In this document: in pieces, positions 28,674 to 38,445 of the stretch | Position numbering within the stretch: the first letter of the stretch is position 1 | Layout of the letters: every line of letters begins with the position of its first letter | The notes under the pieces: generated by a model | Databases searched by the model: none | Told to the model about the DNA's origin: nothing | The model's input: only the letters and a program-made list of their open reading frames with translations | Translations under genes and position numbers: made by a program | Assembly: GCA_038659295.1 (NCBI GenBank) | Contig: JASNGC010000001.1 | Coordinates: 124,001-188,000 of the forward strand | Length of the DNA: 64,000 nucleotides | Reading direction: 5' to 3' | From: Enterocytospora artemiae | Lineage: Eukaryota > Microsporidia

Positions 28674-30173
28674 TTATTTTTTAGAGACTATTGTGGAATT
28701 AATCATCAATATTGATTCAACAGCATTAAATGAGGCTTTTATCATATTTTTCTTAACTTCAAGTGGCTCAAAAACACCAAGATTTACCATATCTTGAATG
28801 TCCAATCTTGATACACCAGCATACGGATTCTGAATGTGTGCTTTTCTCAGTTTTTGTAAGGTCATAATGGGATCTAATCCAAAATTTTTAGCAAGCTGTG
28901 TTGGAATTGATTCAAACGCTTTTGAAATTGCCCTGTATATAAATACCAATTCATCATCACACTCCATAGAAAGATCTCTACATCTTTTACTCAATTCCAT
29001 CTCTACTGATCCTCCACCTGTTACAATATTCCGGTGTTTCAATGAAGTCTTTATAACACATACAGCATCATGTAGGCTTCTCTCCACTTCGTTTAAGATA
29101 TCTTTCCCAGGCCCTCTCAAAATTAGGGTTCTAGATTTGGCGGCTTTTCCTTCAAAATAATTATATCTAGTTTTACCCAATTGTCTTTCCTCAAATAAGT
29201 CACATGTTCCTAAATCCAAATACTTTGTAGAGCTTGATATTCGTCCTTTAAAAGCTTTTGTCAGCTTTTCCAGATTTGGGACACTCCCTGCAGAAAAAAT
29301 ATTATGTCTAGCAAAATATTGTGTTGCATAGTCGCCAATTGGTTGTGAGCTTAAAACAACGTTTGCACCAGAGTGGATAATATCATCGAGCTTCTCCCTA
29401 ATTATCTCCCATTCAGCATCAACAACGTTTTGATATTCATCAACTCTGTCAATCCTAACTTCTGCATTATCTTTTTCACTTTTCCATTCCAACTCTATAT
29501 TTATGCAGCAAACCTTCGGATCCTTAATTTTTTTGGGTTGCTGGTCATATCCAGCGTAAGTAAATGTTTTTTCGAAACCTATCCCACCTACCAGGTATGA
29601 ATCAGAGAGGGACGCTCCATTGATTTTGTTTATATGCAGGTCATCATCTAACTTCAAAGCCTCAATAAGTAACCTAGCAAAGTGATTTTTTTCATTTCTA
29701 ATATTTTTAGATGTCATGCATGTTTCTGCTAGCTTACATAGCTTTTCTTCATCATACTCTATTTTCAAATTTTCTAACATATTTATACAGTCTGTTCTTA
29801 TCCTTGTCATGGTGGATTTAATCAGATTAACATCGTACTTCTCTTTGAGTAAAGGTTTTAAGCAGTTTAAAATAGCAGATGTTAAAAGTATTACACTTGT
29901 TGTTCCATCCCCCACCTGGGAATCTTGAGATTTACTTAGTGATGCAAGCATTTTAGCCACAGGATGATTAAATTTCATGTTCTTTAATATTGTTGCACCA
30001 TCGTTTGTAATTAGAGTCTCTGATCCATAAAATAATTTATCCAGACCATAAGGGCCTAATGTTGTGGAAAGAAAGTCACTAACTTTATTACAAACTTCAA
30101 TGTTTGAAATAATTTGTGAGATACCAGATCTACAATCATCCACTGTCTCCGTATTGAATATATATTGGGTCAT
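28674..30173 (-). CDS. CCT7: Chaperonin TCP-1 subunit eta (CCT7)
   Basis: 499 residues. Group II chaperonin marks: TTLGPYGLDKL, LITNDGATIL, QVGDGTTSVILL (GDGTT, nucleotide and Mg binding) and VTGGGSVEMELS. The eta subtype is shown by GGIGFEKTFTYAGYDQQPKK, IELEWKSEKDNAEVR and DEYQNVVDAEWEII, which match CCT7 almost word for word. It is one of eight subunits of the cytosolic TRiC ring that folds actin, tubulin and WD proteins. The open frame reaches 30194, but the ATG at 30173 (MTQYIFN) is directly behind TTTTTAATCCCCCA, so the seven upstream residues are rejected. Human CCT7 has 543 residues, so this one is slightly shortened. Confidence 0.95.
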   Translation of the reverse strand: MTQYIFNTETVDDCRSGISQIISNIEVCNKVSDFLSTTLGPYGLDKLFYGSETLITNDGATILKNMKFNHPVAKMLASLSKSQDSQVGDGTTSVILLTSAILNCLKPLLKEKYDVNLIKSTMTRIRTDCINMLENLKIEYDEEKLCKLAETCMTSKNIRNEKNHFARLLIEALKLDDDLHINKINGASLSDSYLVGGIGFEKTFTYAGYDQQPKKIKDPKVCCINIELEWKSEKDNAEVRIDRVDEYQNVVDAEWEIIREKLDDIIHSGANVVLSSQPIGDYATQYFARHNIFSAGSVPNLEKLTKAFKGRISSSTKYLDLGTCDLFEERQLGKTRYNYFEGKAAKSRTLILRGPGKDILNEVERSLHDAVCVIKTSLKHRNIVTGGGSVEMELSKRCRDLSMECDDELVFIYRAISKAFESIPTQLAKNFGLDPIMTLQKLRKAHIQNPYAGVSRLDIQDMVNLGVFEPLEVKKNMIKASFNAVESILMINSTIVSKK

Positions 30174-30187
30174 TGGGGGATTAAAAA
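30174..30187 (-). promoter_or_regulatory. C-rich start signal deciding the CCT7 start
   Basis: The coding-strand sequence TTTTTAATCCCCCA abuts the ATG at 30173 and lies within the longer open frame that would start at 30194. Near-identical blocks precede gamma-COP (TTTTTAATCCCACT) and PSMA6. Confidence 0.65.
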
Positions 30188-30497
30188 ATTTCATTATAAA
30201 GTGAAATTATACATAAACATATTGAATGAAAAGTAGTCACAACTTAAAGTAATTGTGGCAATCGACCCATTTATATTTTTAAATTTTCTATTCTGTGTAG
30301 TTATCATACATCTTTGTAAATTTTAAAGACAAATTGTTATGATCGATATGTATACAGTTTCTAAATAAAAAGGATTCCAATTGATAGAAACCCTATTTTA
30401 CTTGCTCTGAAAGAAATATTCCGTCCCAAAACAGAATACAATATAACTATCTATATATTATTTTACCCAAAACAATAGTTTCTACATGGTATTTATT
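30174..30497. other. Gap between CCT7 and the small membrane protein
   Basis: 324 bases. On the plus strand it holds TTATTTTACCCAAAAC at 30462-30477, a good copy of the start signal, but the ATG behind it (30486) opens only five codons. No gene is called. Confidence 0.5.
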
Positions 30498-30866
30498 TCA
30501 TAACACAATCTTTCTTAATAGCAGAATCAGCACGAAGTATATGCAACAGTTAATTAAACTATCTCTTAAAATATATATGATAATATTCTTTGAAATATTG
30601 GATATCCCTGAGGTGTAAAGTGTATGGATATCTTTACGATACAGAAATAAAAATGTGCTTGTGGATACGATAAAGTAGACAATTGAAAAAACTGTGTACA
30701 TTACTCTTCTTAGCTTTTTCTCTGTTGATTTGTGTGCTACTGCCTCAAAATAAAGCTTTTGGATTCCCAGGTCCTTTTCATTCATTTCTAATATTTTATC
30801 TGGTTTGGAGTTATAAAAACTACTTTTTATCTCTTCCTTATTGTTGGTTAGTGCAACTATTGTCAT
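30498..30866 (-). CDS. Small membrane protein, 122 residues, unrecognised
   Basis: After a polar N-terminal half there are two hydrophobic stretches: VMYTVFSIVYFIVSTSTFLFLY (about 66-87) and a C-terminal LINCCIYFVLILLLRKIVL, separated by a short polar loop. This suggests a two-pass protein with both ends on the same side. A run of basic residues (KKLRRV) before the first segment favours a cytosolic N-terminus. The ATG at 30866 follows TTTTGCCC directly, so the ten residues upstream in the longer frame are rejected. No family recognised. Confidence 0.65.
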   Translation of the reverse strand: MTIVALTNNKEEIKSSFYNSKPDKILEMNEKDLGIQKLYFEAVAHKSTEKKLRRVMYTVFSIVYFIVSTSTFLFLYRKDIHTLYTSGISNISKNIIIYILRDSLINCCIYFVLILLLRKIVL

Positions 30867-31049
30867 GGGCAAAATAGTGTTTGCAAAATAAATCAAATCT
30901 AAACAAACAAACTTTATATATTTTCAAAATCTAGATTAAACCCATATTAAATAATAATTTATAAGCACTATATGTGTGTAGAAACCAAAAAATATTTAAA
31001 CGGAGTTTAAGAAAGCCATACATCAACCAATGTGGTCTACTCATTAAAT

Positions 31050-33824
31050 TTAATTGATTGATTTCTGAATTGGCTGTTTAATACTCAGAACTGTTTGAAT
31101 CGCTTGTATTTGCGAAGATGACATACTACCTATCGAGTTAGCTCCAACAGAATCTGGAATTACTGAAGAAAGCATTGAGCTCGTATAATCAAAAGCATTA
31201 AATTTATCCAGTGGAGTGGAATAGTAAATGTCTTCTTGTAATTCATCCATGTAACTTTCGATCTCGTCGGAATTTCCATTCTCCTCAGAATTATCCTCCT
31301 CATCAACCAGGGTATTTCGTCTTTTGATAGCTTCAGGCAAGCTACTAAAAATTGTTACAAAGGCAACATTGAGCTTGCTAGAGTTAATAGGAATATTACA
31401 TTTAAATAGAGTTCCTATGAACAAAATGAACAGTTTTTTATCATGAACTCGTTTGAAAAAACAGGCGTTATCCCAAATTAGCTCGAAGAACTTCCCATAA
31501 AAATCTCCTAAAGCTCTCACTACAGTATCGGGAGAAACTATAAAACAATTCATTATAGCTTCAAGTATGAGAATAAGACTCTCGGTCCCCAAGTCCTCTA
31601 CAAATGGAAATTTTTTGACCAGTGTTGAAATAAGATGAGGAATGAATTGTTCATTTGTAGTTTGAATCTTATGTCCGCAATTTAACATCATAGAATCAAT
31701 AATTCTACAGGCGCCCTGACAATCTTCATCATACATTTCCTCCTCCTCTGCCAAAAACATCTCAATAATATTGTACATTATCAGTAGTGTGTTGATAGTA
31801 ATCATATCGTCCTTTCCAAATGACAGATAATTATCAATAAAATCCGATATTTCACGGGGATATAAAGCCAACTCTTCCTTTTCTGCAGTTAAAGCCACGT
31901 TAAATATGTCAAATCCTGAAGCATCAACCTTTTCCATGGAATATAAAAAAGTATTCATCAGATCAAAACCCTCCTGGAATATATCAAAGTGGGAATTTTT
32001 GAAGATGTTGTAGATAACTTTGTTTGAGGAGTTATAGATTTTCTGAACAATATCAGCCTTAGAATCTGCTGCCATGATCAATTTGTCAATAGTTGATAGA
32101 TATCCGGCAATATTTAAAGACGCCTCCTCAGAGACTGAATCACTCTTCATAATGGTCATGATATTTTCTACAATCGAATCAACAAATTCTGGAGCATGTA
32201 CAGCAACATCATCTGTAAAAGAGCAAATAATTGAATCCATCAGTGAATTAAGAGATTCCAAATAGTAGGTTTTAGAATATACCAGGACTTTCTGTAATAA
32301 TCTGGGAATTACCTCTTTCAGAGCATTATTTAGTTTTGCATTTGCAAAAAAGAAATTCATCGCAAGACATGCCTCAACGCGAATATTTTCGTCATCTACC
32401 TCAATAAGTTCATACACACGGTGGAGAGCATTAAAGGTAGATTCATTTTCCATTTGAATGTTTTCAGAGAGACTCATAAAGTAGAGTGCTTGAGAAACCA
32501 TAAATGATTGCTTATATTGTAAAATGGGAAATATTTCATTTTGGATAAAGTCATAAAATCCCGATTCACTTAAGGATTTCAAAATATTCTTTTGTACATC
32601 TGCCAAAAGACCAATAATACCGTATTTCACCTTAAGGTCAATTGCTGGAGAATGAAGATTCTCTAACAAATACCTAATGATTTCGGAATCTATGTCTTTA
32701 CCCATACCAACCATCTCCACAAAAAGGCTCAGAATTGCACTGCGAAACTCACTAGTAACATAATTGTATCTTTCCCTCAAATATTCTTCAGAGTTAAACC
32801 GAAAAGAGTTTTCAAGCCTTTCATCGTATCTGTATGCGGGAATTATAAAACTACTCAAAAGAAATTGGCAATTCTCCTTAACAATGAACCTAGATCCTGA
32901 TATTGATGCGCACACATCGAAAAATTGCGCAGCATATACTGGAAAGGACTCGTGTACAATTTTGCCAGAAGAATAATCTACAATAACTGCTTTAAACAGT
33001 CTAGAGAGGATATTTAATGTTTCTGCATCTCTAATGAAACTAACAAATTTTGGATTGGTAAAATACATCTTAATTCCTTTTTGAGAGCATTTGTAAAGAA
33101 AGTACAAGGCCCATTTCTTTAACATCACAGCATCTTCGCAAGATTCCTCCGTTGTTGTGAAAATCTCCACTGCAATTCTGAAATAAATCTTAAATGTTTC
33201 CTCATTTGCCAAATAATCTGGGAGTGTATAATGCATATAACTTTTTGTAATGAATTTCATAAAAATCTTGGAGCATTTAAAATTTTTAGCCTGCAAAGAA
33301 TTTGAGAATTGATTGCCGAACATGGCCCCATGCCGATCAAAGATAATTTCAAATATTGACGATAAGTTATATTTTAAACCATCAGAGTCAAAGATTTTTT
33401 CATAAGCCACGAGAGTGGCATACATTTCCGTATTGTTCTGGCTAGAAAGTTGGGCCGCTGCTCTATGAAAAAAATCTTGAACCTTGGACAGCAGTGCTCT
33501 ATCATAAAAGCATATTACAATCTTCATATAAGCCTTATGTATTGAAGAGTCTGAAATTCCAAGATAGACCAAAAGATTAGCCTCTAAATTGGAGATAAAG
33601 GCTGATAATTCCTCTGATTTATAATGTTCTACCACTTTGTTAGCAAAAAACAAGCATGCGGATTGTCTAACCATTAAATCACTATCATTCATTAGTCTAG
33701 TTTGAATAATGGTTAGTGCATCAGGATTTTTTTCTATTATTTTAAGTTGTTGTTCAGCGGCATTCCTAACTGCAGTGTTTGGATTTACAGTTTGTAAGAA
33801 AAGCTGACGAATCGTCTGTTCCAT
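31050..33824 (-). CDS. NMD5: Importin-beta family karyopherin, importin 7/8 type (Nmd5/Sxm1)
   Basis: 924 residues of HEAT repeats. The N-terminal importin-beta domain is clear: LFLQTVNPNTAVRNAAEQQL, then VRQSACLFFANKVVEHY. Near the C-terminus an acidic stretch (LVDEEDNSEENGNSDEIESY) followed by YYSTPLDKFNAFDY matches the acidic loop and 'TPLDxxxxF' block of importin 7/8 and yeast Nmd5/Sxm1. These karyopherins carry ribosomal proteins, histones and TFIIS into the nucleus with Ran-GTP. Family members have about 1040 residues, so this one is modestly shortened. The start ATG follows TATTTTAGCCC directly. Confidence 0.85.
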   Translation of the reverse strand: MEQTIRQLFLQTVNPNTAVRNAAEQQLKIIEKNPDALTIIQTRLMNDSDLMVRQSACLFFANKVVEHYKSEELSAFISNLEANLLVYLGISDSSIHKAYMKIVICFYDRALLSKVQDFFHRAAAQLSSQNNTEMYATLVAYEKIFDSDGLKYNLSSIFEIIFDRHGAMFGNQFSNSLQAKNFKCSKIFMKFITKSYMHYTLPDYLANEETFKIYFRIAVEIFTTTEESCEDAVMLKKWALYFLYKCSQKGIKMYFTNPKFVSFIRDAETLNILSRLFKAVIVDYSSGKIVHESFPVYAAQFFDVCASISGSRFIVKENCQFLLSSFIIPAYRYDERLENSFRFNSEEYLRERYNYVTSEFRSAILSLFVEMVGMGKDIDSEIIRYLLENLHSPAIDLKVKYGIIGLLADVQKNILKSLSESGFYDFIQNEIFPILQYKQSFMVSQALYFMSLSENIQMENESTFNALHRVYELIEVDDENIRVEACLAMNFFFANAKLNNALKEVIPRLLQKVLVYSKTYYLESLNSLMDSIICSFTDDVAVHAPEFVDSIVENIMTIMKSDSVSEEASLNIAGYLSTIDKLIMAADSKADIVQKIYNSSNKVIYNIFKNSHFDIFQEGFDLMNTFLYSMEKVDASGFDIFNVALTAEKEELALYPREISDFIDNYLSFGKDDMITINTLLIMYNIIEMFLAEEEEMYDEDCQGACRIIDSMMLNCGHKIQTTNEQFIPHLISTLVKKFPFVEDLGTESLILILEAIMNCFIVSPDTVVRALGDFYGKFFELIWDNACFFKRVHDKKLFILFIGTLFKCNIPINSSKLNVAFVTIFSSLPEAIKRRNTLVDEEDNSEENGNSDEIESYMDELQEDIYYSTPLDKFNAFDYTSSMLSSVIPDSVGANSIGSMSSSQIQAIQTVLSIKQPIQKSIN

Positions 33825-34101
33825 GGGCTAAAATATAATAAAAATTTTGAAAAATCTGAGCAGTTTCACAAAACAAACTATTGGCCAAACTAGACCAAAG
33901 AAACTATCTACACAACTTTCTAAAAGTATATGTTGCATAAAATATTAAGATATTTAATGAATAATTCATTGAGAGAAACTGATTATGAAAATCAACCTCG
34001 GTATCAATTCATTTCTTACTGGAACTTTAAATAATATGATCCTGCCAACACTGTTTTAATGATAATTATTGTATTGTTATTTGTCAGCTCATTCAGAAAA
34101 T

Positions 34102-35802
34102 CTAAATTCCCTGAGATTTCATGTAAAATTTTCTAAATTTTTGGCTAGCATCAAAAATTTCTTGAAATGTTCCAGTAACAAATGTATTTTCATCTAGAAA
34201 GAAAATTCTATCAAAACATTTGACTGTATCAAGATTTTTCACAATTGCAATTAATGTCCCATTTTCAATATTTTTGTTAAGATTATATATCATTTCCGTT
34301 TCTGATGCAGTATCCAAACTAGCTGCTGCTTCGTCCAGAATTAATATATCAGAACTCTTGGTGACAGCCCTGATTAAATTAACCCTTTGTCGTTGACCTC
34401 CGCTAAGCTTGGACCCCAACTGACCAACGATTTTTTGATAGCCTATTTTTTTGAAAACTTCATGATAATTAAATCGTTTGCAATTTTCGTAAACCTTTCT
34501 GCAATCCCCATCAGGTTCTCCAATCAATAAATTATTCATAATTGTTGTATTAAAAAGAGTTTGTTCCTGGGAAACATACCCTATTCGTTCAAACAAACTT
34601 TTTTCAGTAAATAATTTTTGGTCAACTCCATCGATAATAATCTTACCTTTATAATCATACAGCCCCATAATTAGCTTGACAAAAGTAGATTTTCCTGAAG
34701 AGTTTGGGCCACAAATAGCAATCTTATCTCCTTTAAAAATTGTACAATTAATGTTGCTGAAAATTCTCTTGTTGCCAAACCCAAAAGTTAAATCAACAAC
34801 GTCAATCCTATCAACAAATTTAGATAAACTAAATTTTCTAGGAGAGAGATTGTACTGAGTTTTTTTAAGTCTGCTAGTTGAAAAATTGTAATAGTTTGTA
34901 TACACACGATTTGAGTCTGCAAGAATATCGTAAACTGTAGCAATTAATCGATTTGTAATAAAAATTAAGGCTCTAAAGTGATTTGCATTCATATCTGGGG
35001 AATTATTCACTGAGTTGTATAACACACAGATAGCAAATAATAGACCCAGATTTATAATATACTTAATTAGTACATATGAGCATTCATAAAGCTGTCTGTT
35101 GACCTGGTGAGAATAAAGGATCTCCCGATATTTTTTCAATTCTACAGCTGTGTTGTCAAAAGAGATTATTCGTTCGTGGTTAATTAGAATATCAAGTGAT
35201 TTGTTGTAGTTATCTTCTGTAGACTTATTAATGCATTTTCTAAGAGTTGCTCTACGGTTTTGAATAATCGTAACTGCAATCATAAATATACCTATTATAA
35301 CCAAAATTTTAGAAATTGTATACAATGACATAAGAATACTAATATTAAATAATATTACCCCCAAAAAGACTATATTGACCACAAAACGAATGGTAATTAG
35401 GTTTAGAAAGTTGGTCAGAGCTGTGGATCGTCGACCAATCGCGCTTTGAATTGTTCCTACACCAATTGATTTAAAGTCCAAATACTTCAGACTAATATAT
35501 TCGAGAAAATAAATTTTCATCGCTTTTCTGAAAGAAGAAGCCATTAAAATATTTGATAGTAGTGCTCCAATTAATCCAAACAGTGTTCCTAGAAAATTTT
35601 CACAGATGTATTTGCACAGGTTTCTGTGAAAAGAATGATCATCAATATCTCCAATTTGACTCACAAAATTTGAATTTTTCATTTCTAGGCACGTGGACAT
35701 CAAAGCAAAACATATTATTAAAAATACCAAATAGCCTGAATTTTTCACTTCCAAAAAATATTTCTTGAATATATTTCTGTCAAGAAGCTTATTAGTTTTC
35801 AT
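34102..35802 (-). CDS. ABC half-transporter 1 (ABCB/Atm1-like), switch His replaced
   Basis: 566 residues: about six membrane segments (1-300), then one nucleotide-binding domain. Walker A is GPNSSGKST (365-373), the signature is LSGGQ (466-470), and Walker B with its Glu is ILILDE (486-491). The H-loop His, expected in 'xxAHR', is Lys522 (IAIVKNLDTV), while the two downstream paralogues keep His. Half-transporters of this type work as dimers. Yeast Atm1 exports a glutathione-linked sulfur compound from mitochondria for cytosolic Fe-S assembly, and microsporidia keep Atm1-like proteins, but the location here is unknown. First of three same-strand paralogues. Start behind ATACCCCTTACTCG. Confidence 0.88.
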   Translation of the reverse strand: MKTNKLLDRNIFKKYFLEVKNSGYLVFLIICFALMSTCLEMKNSNFVSQIGDIDDHSFHRNLCKYICENFLGTLFGLIGALLSNILMASSFRKAMKIYFLEYISLKYLDFKSIGVGTIQSAIGRRSTALTNFLNLITIRFVVNIVFLGVILFNISILMSLYTISKILVIIGIFMIAVTIIQNRRATLRKCINKSTEDNYNKSLDILINHERIISFDNTAVELKKYREILYSHQVNRQLYECSYVLIKYIINLGLLFAICVLYNSVNNSPDMNANHFRALIFITNRLIATVYDILADSNRVYTNYYNFSTSRLKKTQYNLSPRKFSLSKFVDRIDVVDLTFGFGNKRIFSNINCTIFKGDKIAICGPNSSGKSTFVKLIMGLYDYKGKIIIDGVDQKLFTEKSLFERIGYVSQEQTLFNTTIMNNLLIGEPDGDCRKVYENCKRFNYHEVFKKIGYQKIVGQLGSKLSGGQRQRVNLIRAVTKSSDILILDEAAASLDTASETEMIYNLNKNIENGTLIAIVKNLDTVKCFDRIFFLDENTFVTGTFQEIFDASQKFRKFYMKSQGI

Positions 35803-36026
35803 CGAGTAAGGGGTATAGATCTATTTTGAAACATGTTCTCAATCAGATAATTCAAACTCCTTAAAATCTCCTTGTCTATCACCACTCCCTCCTATTTTAA
35901 TTCTTTTCATAAACCAATAAATAGATGCTAAAACTTCAAGGGAGAAAAAAATTAAACTATCATCAAAAATCAGCCATGCACTCAAGTTGAGAATCTAGAA
36001 TAGATAGATTCTTGGAATGAATTTAA

Positions 36027-37742
36027 TTAAATTAGATCCTTTGGATCGACAGATCTAATAAACTCTTCATAATTCCTGTATATAAATACTTCTTTGTTTC
36101 TTATGTTAAGAATAGTATCAAAGCGCTTCAGATGCTCTGGATCATGAGTAGCCATAAAAACAGTTTTATCGGCCAATGAAGTAAAAATCATATCCATTAG
36201 CTGAGCAGAGTATTCTATATCCAGGTTGCTTGTTGGTTCATCCAAAAAGAATATTGGAGCATCTTTAATAACGCCTCTCATGAAGTTAATCATCTGACAC
36301 TGTCCACCACTTAGAAATTTACCTTGTTCTCCAACATTTGTTAGATAGCCATTTTTGAGACTTTGAAATAGGTTATGGCATCCAAAATACTTGCAGATTT
36401 TACTCACATCGCTAATGGTCATTTCTGGCCTCGAATATGCCAAATTGTCATAGACAGTCCCTGCCATTAGCATAAATTCTTGTGGTATATAAGAAATAAT
36501 ATCTCTCAAAGATTTTCCATTAATATTGGAAATTTGATAGCCATCTATTTCTATAGAACCTTCATACGAATTAAACTTCATCAGAGCCTCAAGAATTGAT
36601 GATTTTCCACATCCATTTCTGCCAGTTATTGCAACTTTATCTCCACTTGAGAAGAAAGCACTGAAATTAAAAAAAAGCGGAACATCTCCCTTTGAAATGG
36701 AAACATTTTTAAACCCAATCCCATTCTGGCATTTCATAATATTTGCTCCACTCCTCGTCTCAGGAACCGGAAGTTTATAGGACAATAAATCTGCATAACA
36801 TTCAGAAATACGGAAGATATTCTCTTTCAACTTGGCGGTTCTAACCTTGATGAGTGCCACCATGGAACTAATAGATTCTAGATCCTGCCTGGAAAGTTTT
36901 TTAAAAAATGTTCCATGGAACGTCCCATAGTAAATTATCGTAGCAGACAACAAAATGAATATTCTAAAAACAAAGTCCGACGCCCGACCTGCCAAATTAA
37001 ATCCTCTTGAAGACCAAGTATAGCTTTTACTTTCTGACTCCAACTTGGATATTTCCAAATCTTCATTGTTATAAGCTTTTATGATCGAATAGTTTCTTAT
37101 AATATCATGCTGCTTGTTCATTCTCTTACTAAGGTCCCTCAACTGTCGTGATCTCAATTTTGTGGAGAATACTACTGTTTCAAAAGCAAAGAACATTAGT
37201 GTCGAAATCATAAAAAATAGAAATGAGGTAATTAAACCATTTTTGATATTTCTGATGACTGAAACGAGCATTATCACATAAAATACAACATCATACCCCA
37301 TCTTTATTACCACATCTTCAAGAAACAGCATAATAGAATCTGTTTGCTTCATGATTTGTGTGTTTATTCGACCAGAACCCAAGGCATTAAACTCTGTAAA
37401 GCCACATTCCAAGTATGATCTATGAAACTGCTTAGTAATAAACTCTTCTATAGATGGTGCAAAAAAGTGGTAAATTGTCATATACGTGGCCCCTAGAACA
37501 TAATGGGAAGCTGAGTACACTAGATAATAGAACAATCCATTGGTAAAAAGACTATTGTCCCTACTATCAAAGGATGGCGCTATTTGCTTGGTAATGGTAT
37601 TAGAAATCTTTAATTCATAATAGTTGGAAAAAATCATTGTTATGAAGATGACTGTCAAAAGCGGAAAAATCCCTGGAAACTTAAAAGCTGTAGTTTTAAT
37701 TACATTGAAGACATAAATTAAATTTGCTGTTGTTAAAGACAT
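36027..37742 (-). CDS. ABC half-transporter 2 (ABCB/Atm1-like)
   Basis: 571 residues, membrane domain (about 20-290) plus one ATPase domain. Walker A GRNGCGKSS (374-382), signature LSGGQ (477-481, followed by CQ where RQ is usual), Walker B FFLDE (498-502) and H-loop His533 are all present, so it should hydrolyse ATP. The coupling region contains a SGRINTQIMKQTDSI stretch like that of Atm1/ABCB7 intracellular loops. It lies 224 bases upstream of paralogue 1 and shares its order and strand, so the three arose by tandem duplication. The substrate is unknown. The start ATG follows AAATTTACCCCT directly. Confidence 0.9.
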   Translation of the reverse strand: MSLTTANLIYVFNVIKTTAFKFPGIFPLLTVIFITMIFSNYYELKISNTITKQIAPSFDSRDNSLFTNGLFYYLVYSASHYVLGATYMTIYHFFAPSIEEFITKQFHRSYLECGFTEFNALGSGRINTQIMKQTDSIMLFLEDVVIKMGYDVVFYVIMLVSVIRNIKNGLITSFLFFMISTLMFFAFETVVFSTKLRSRQLRDLSKRMNKQHDIIRNYSIIKAYNNEDLEISKLESESKSYTWSSRGFNLAGRASDFVFRIFILLSATIIYYGTFHGTFFKKLSRQDLESISSMVALIKVRTAKLKENIFRISECYADLLSYKLPVPETRSGANIMKCQNGIGFKNVSISKGDVPLFFNFSAFFSSGDKVAITGRNGCGKSSILEALMKFNSYEGSIEIDGYQISNINGKSLRDIISYIPQEFMLMAGTVYDNLAYSRPEMTISDVSKICKYFGCHNLFQSLKNGYLTNVGEQGKFLSGGQCQMINFMRGVIKDAPIFFLDEPTSNLDIEYSAQLMDMIFTSLADKTVFMATHDPEHLKRFDTILNIRNKEVFIYRNYEEFIRSVDPKDLI

Positions 37743-38445
37743 AGGGGTAAATTTTTTTAATTTTATATTTTATGAATTATCTTATAATTCTATTACTTTA
37801 TTTTAATTATTATAACGAAAGAGAGAATGAATAAAATTTCCAGAAAAGGTCTGTAATGGTAAGGGGATGCTTCTAAATAAAGTCTACTTCCACATATGGA
37901 GTACTACATTTAAAATTTATTGGCTAATTTTATGAATATAGTATTTTTTTATAAGTTCATATATTTAGAATACTTTTGAACAGACAAAGTTTCTATATCT
38001 AAACTTAATTTCAGAAAATACTTACTATTGTACTTGATATGTTTTGGTTTAAAGTTTAGTGGCTCATCCCCTTACAAGTATAGATAAATTCTGAATAAGT
38101 GTTAATTACAAACTCTGATATCATTAAAAAATGGTATGGTCGCCTTTATTGTCATTATGGATTGAATTAGGCTCTCATCCGCGCCGAACTAGCTGAATCC
38201 ATTCTTTCAAAATAATGATTGTTTTTGTCCTTTAAACAATATTTTTTATATTGATCAATAAACTAATAGGTTTCGGCAATTTTCAAAATTCAATATTTTT
38301 CTCAACTAAGAGAGGCTTACATGTCTTGTCGAAAAGTAAGATGTAGATAACAAAAAATTACTTAAAAAATATGGTGGCATATAAACTCATGTTATATATC
38401 CATACTTGAAAATACTAATTGTTTTTCAACACAACAAAAGATAAT
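37743..38445. other. Gap between ABC transporters 2 and 3
   Basis: 703 bases without a gene. An 11-base inverted pair (gtaaggggatg at 37859-37869 and catccccttac at 38065-38075) encloses about 195 bases. No tRNA was found. It is a larger gap than that between paralogues 1 and 2. Confidence 0.45.

Noticed and set aside
37859..38075. 11-base inverted pair gtaaggggatg/catccccttac
   Set aside because: Arms are short, about 195 bases apart, and of a length that can arise by chance in a gap this size; no tRNA-like or stem-loop gene lies between them.
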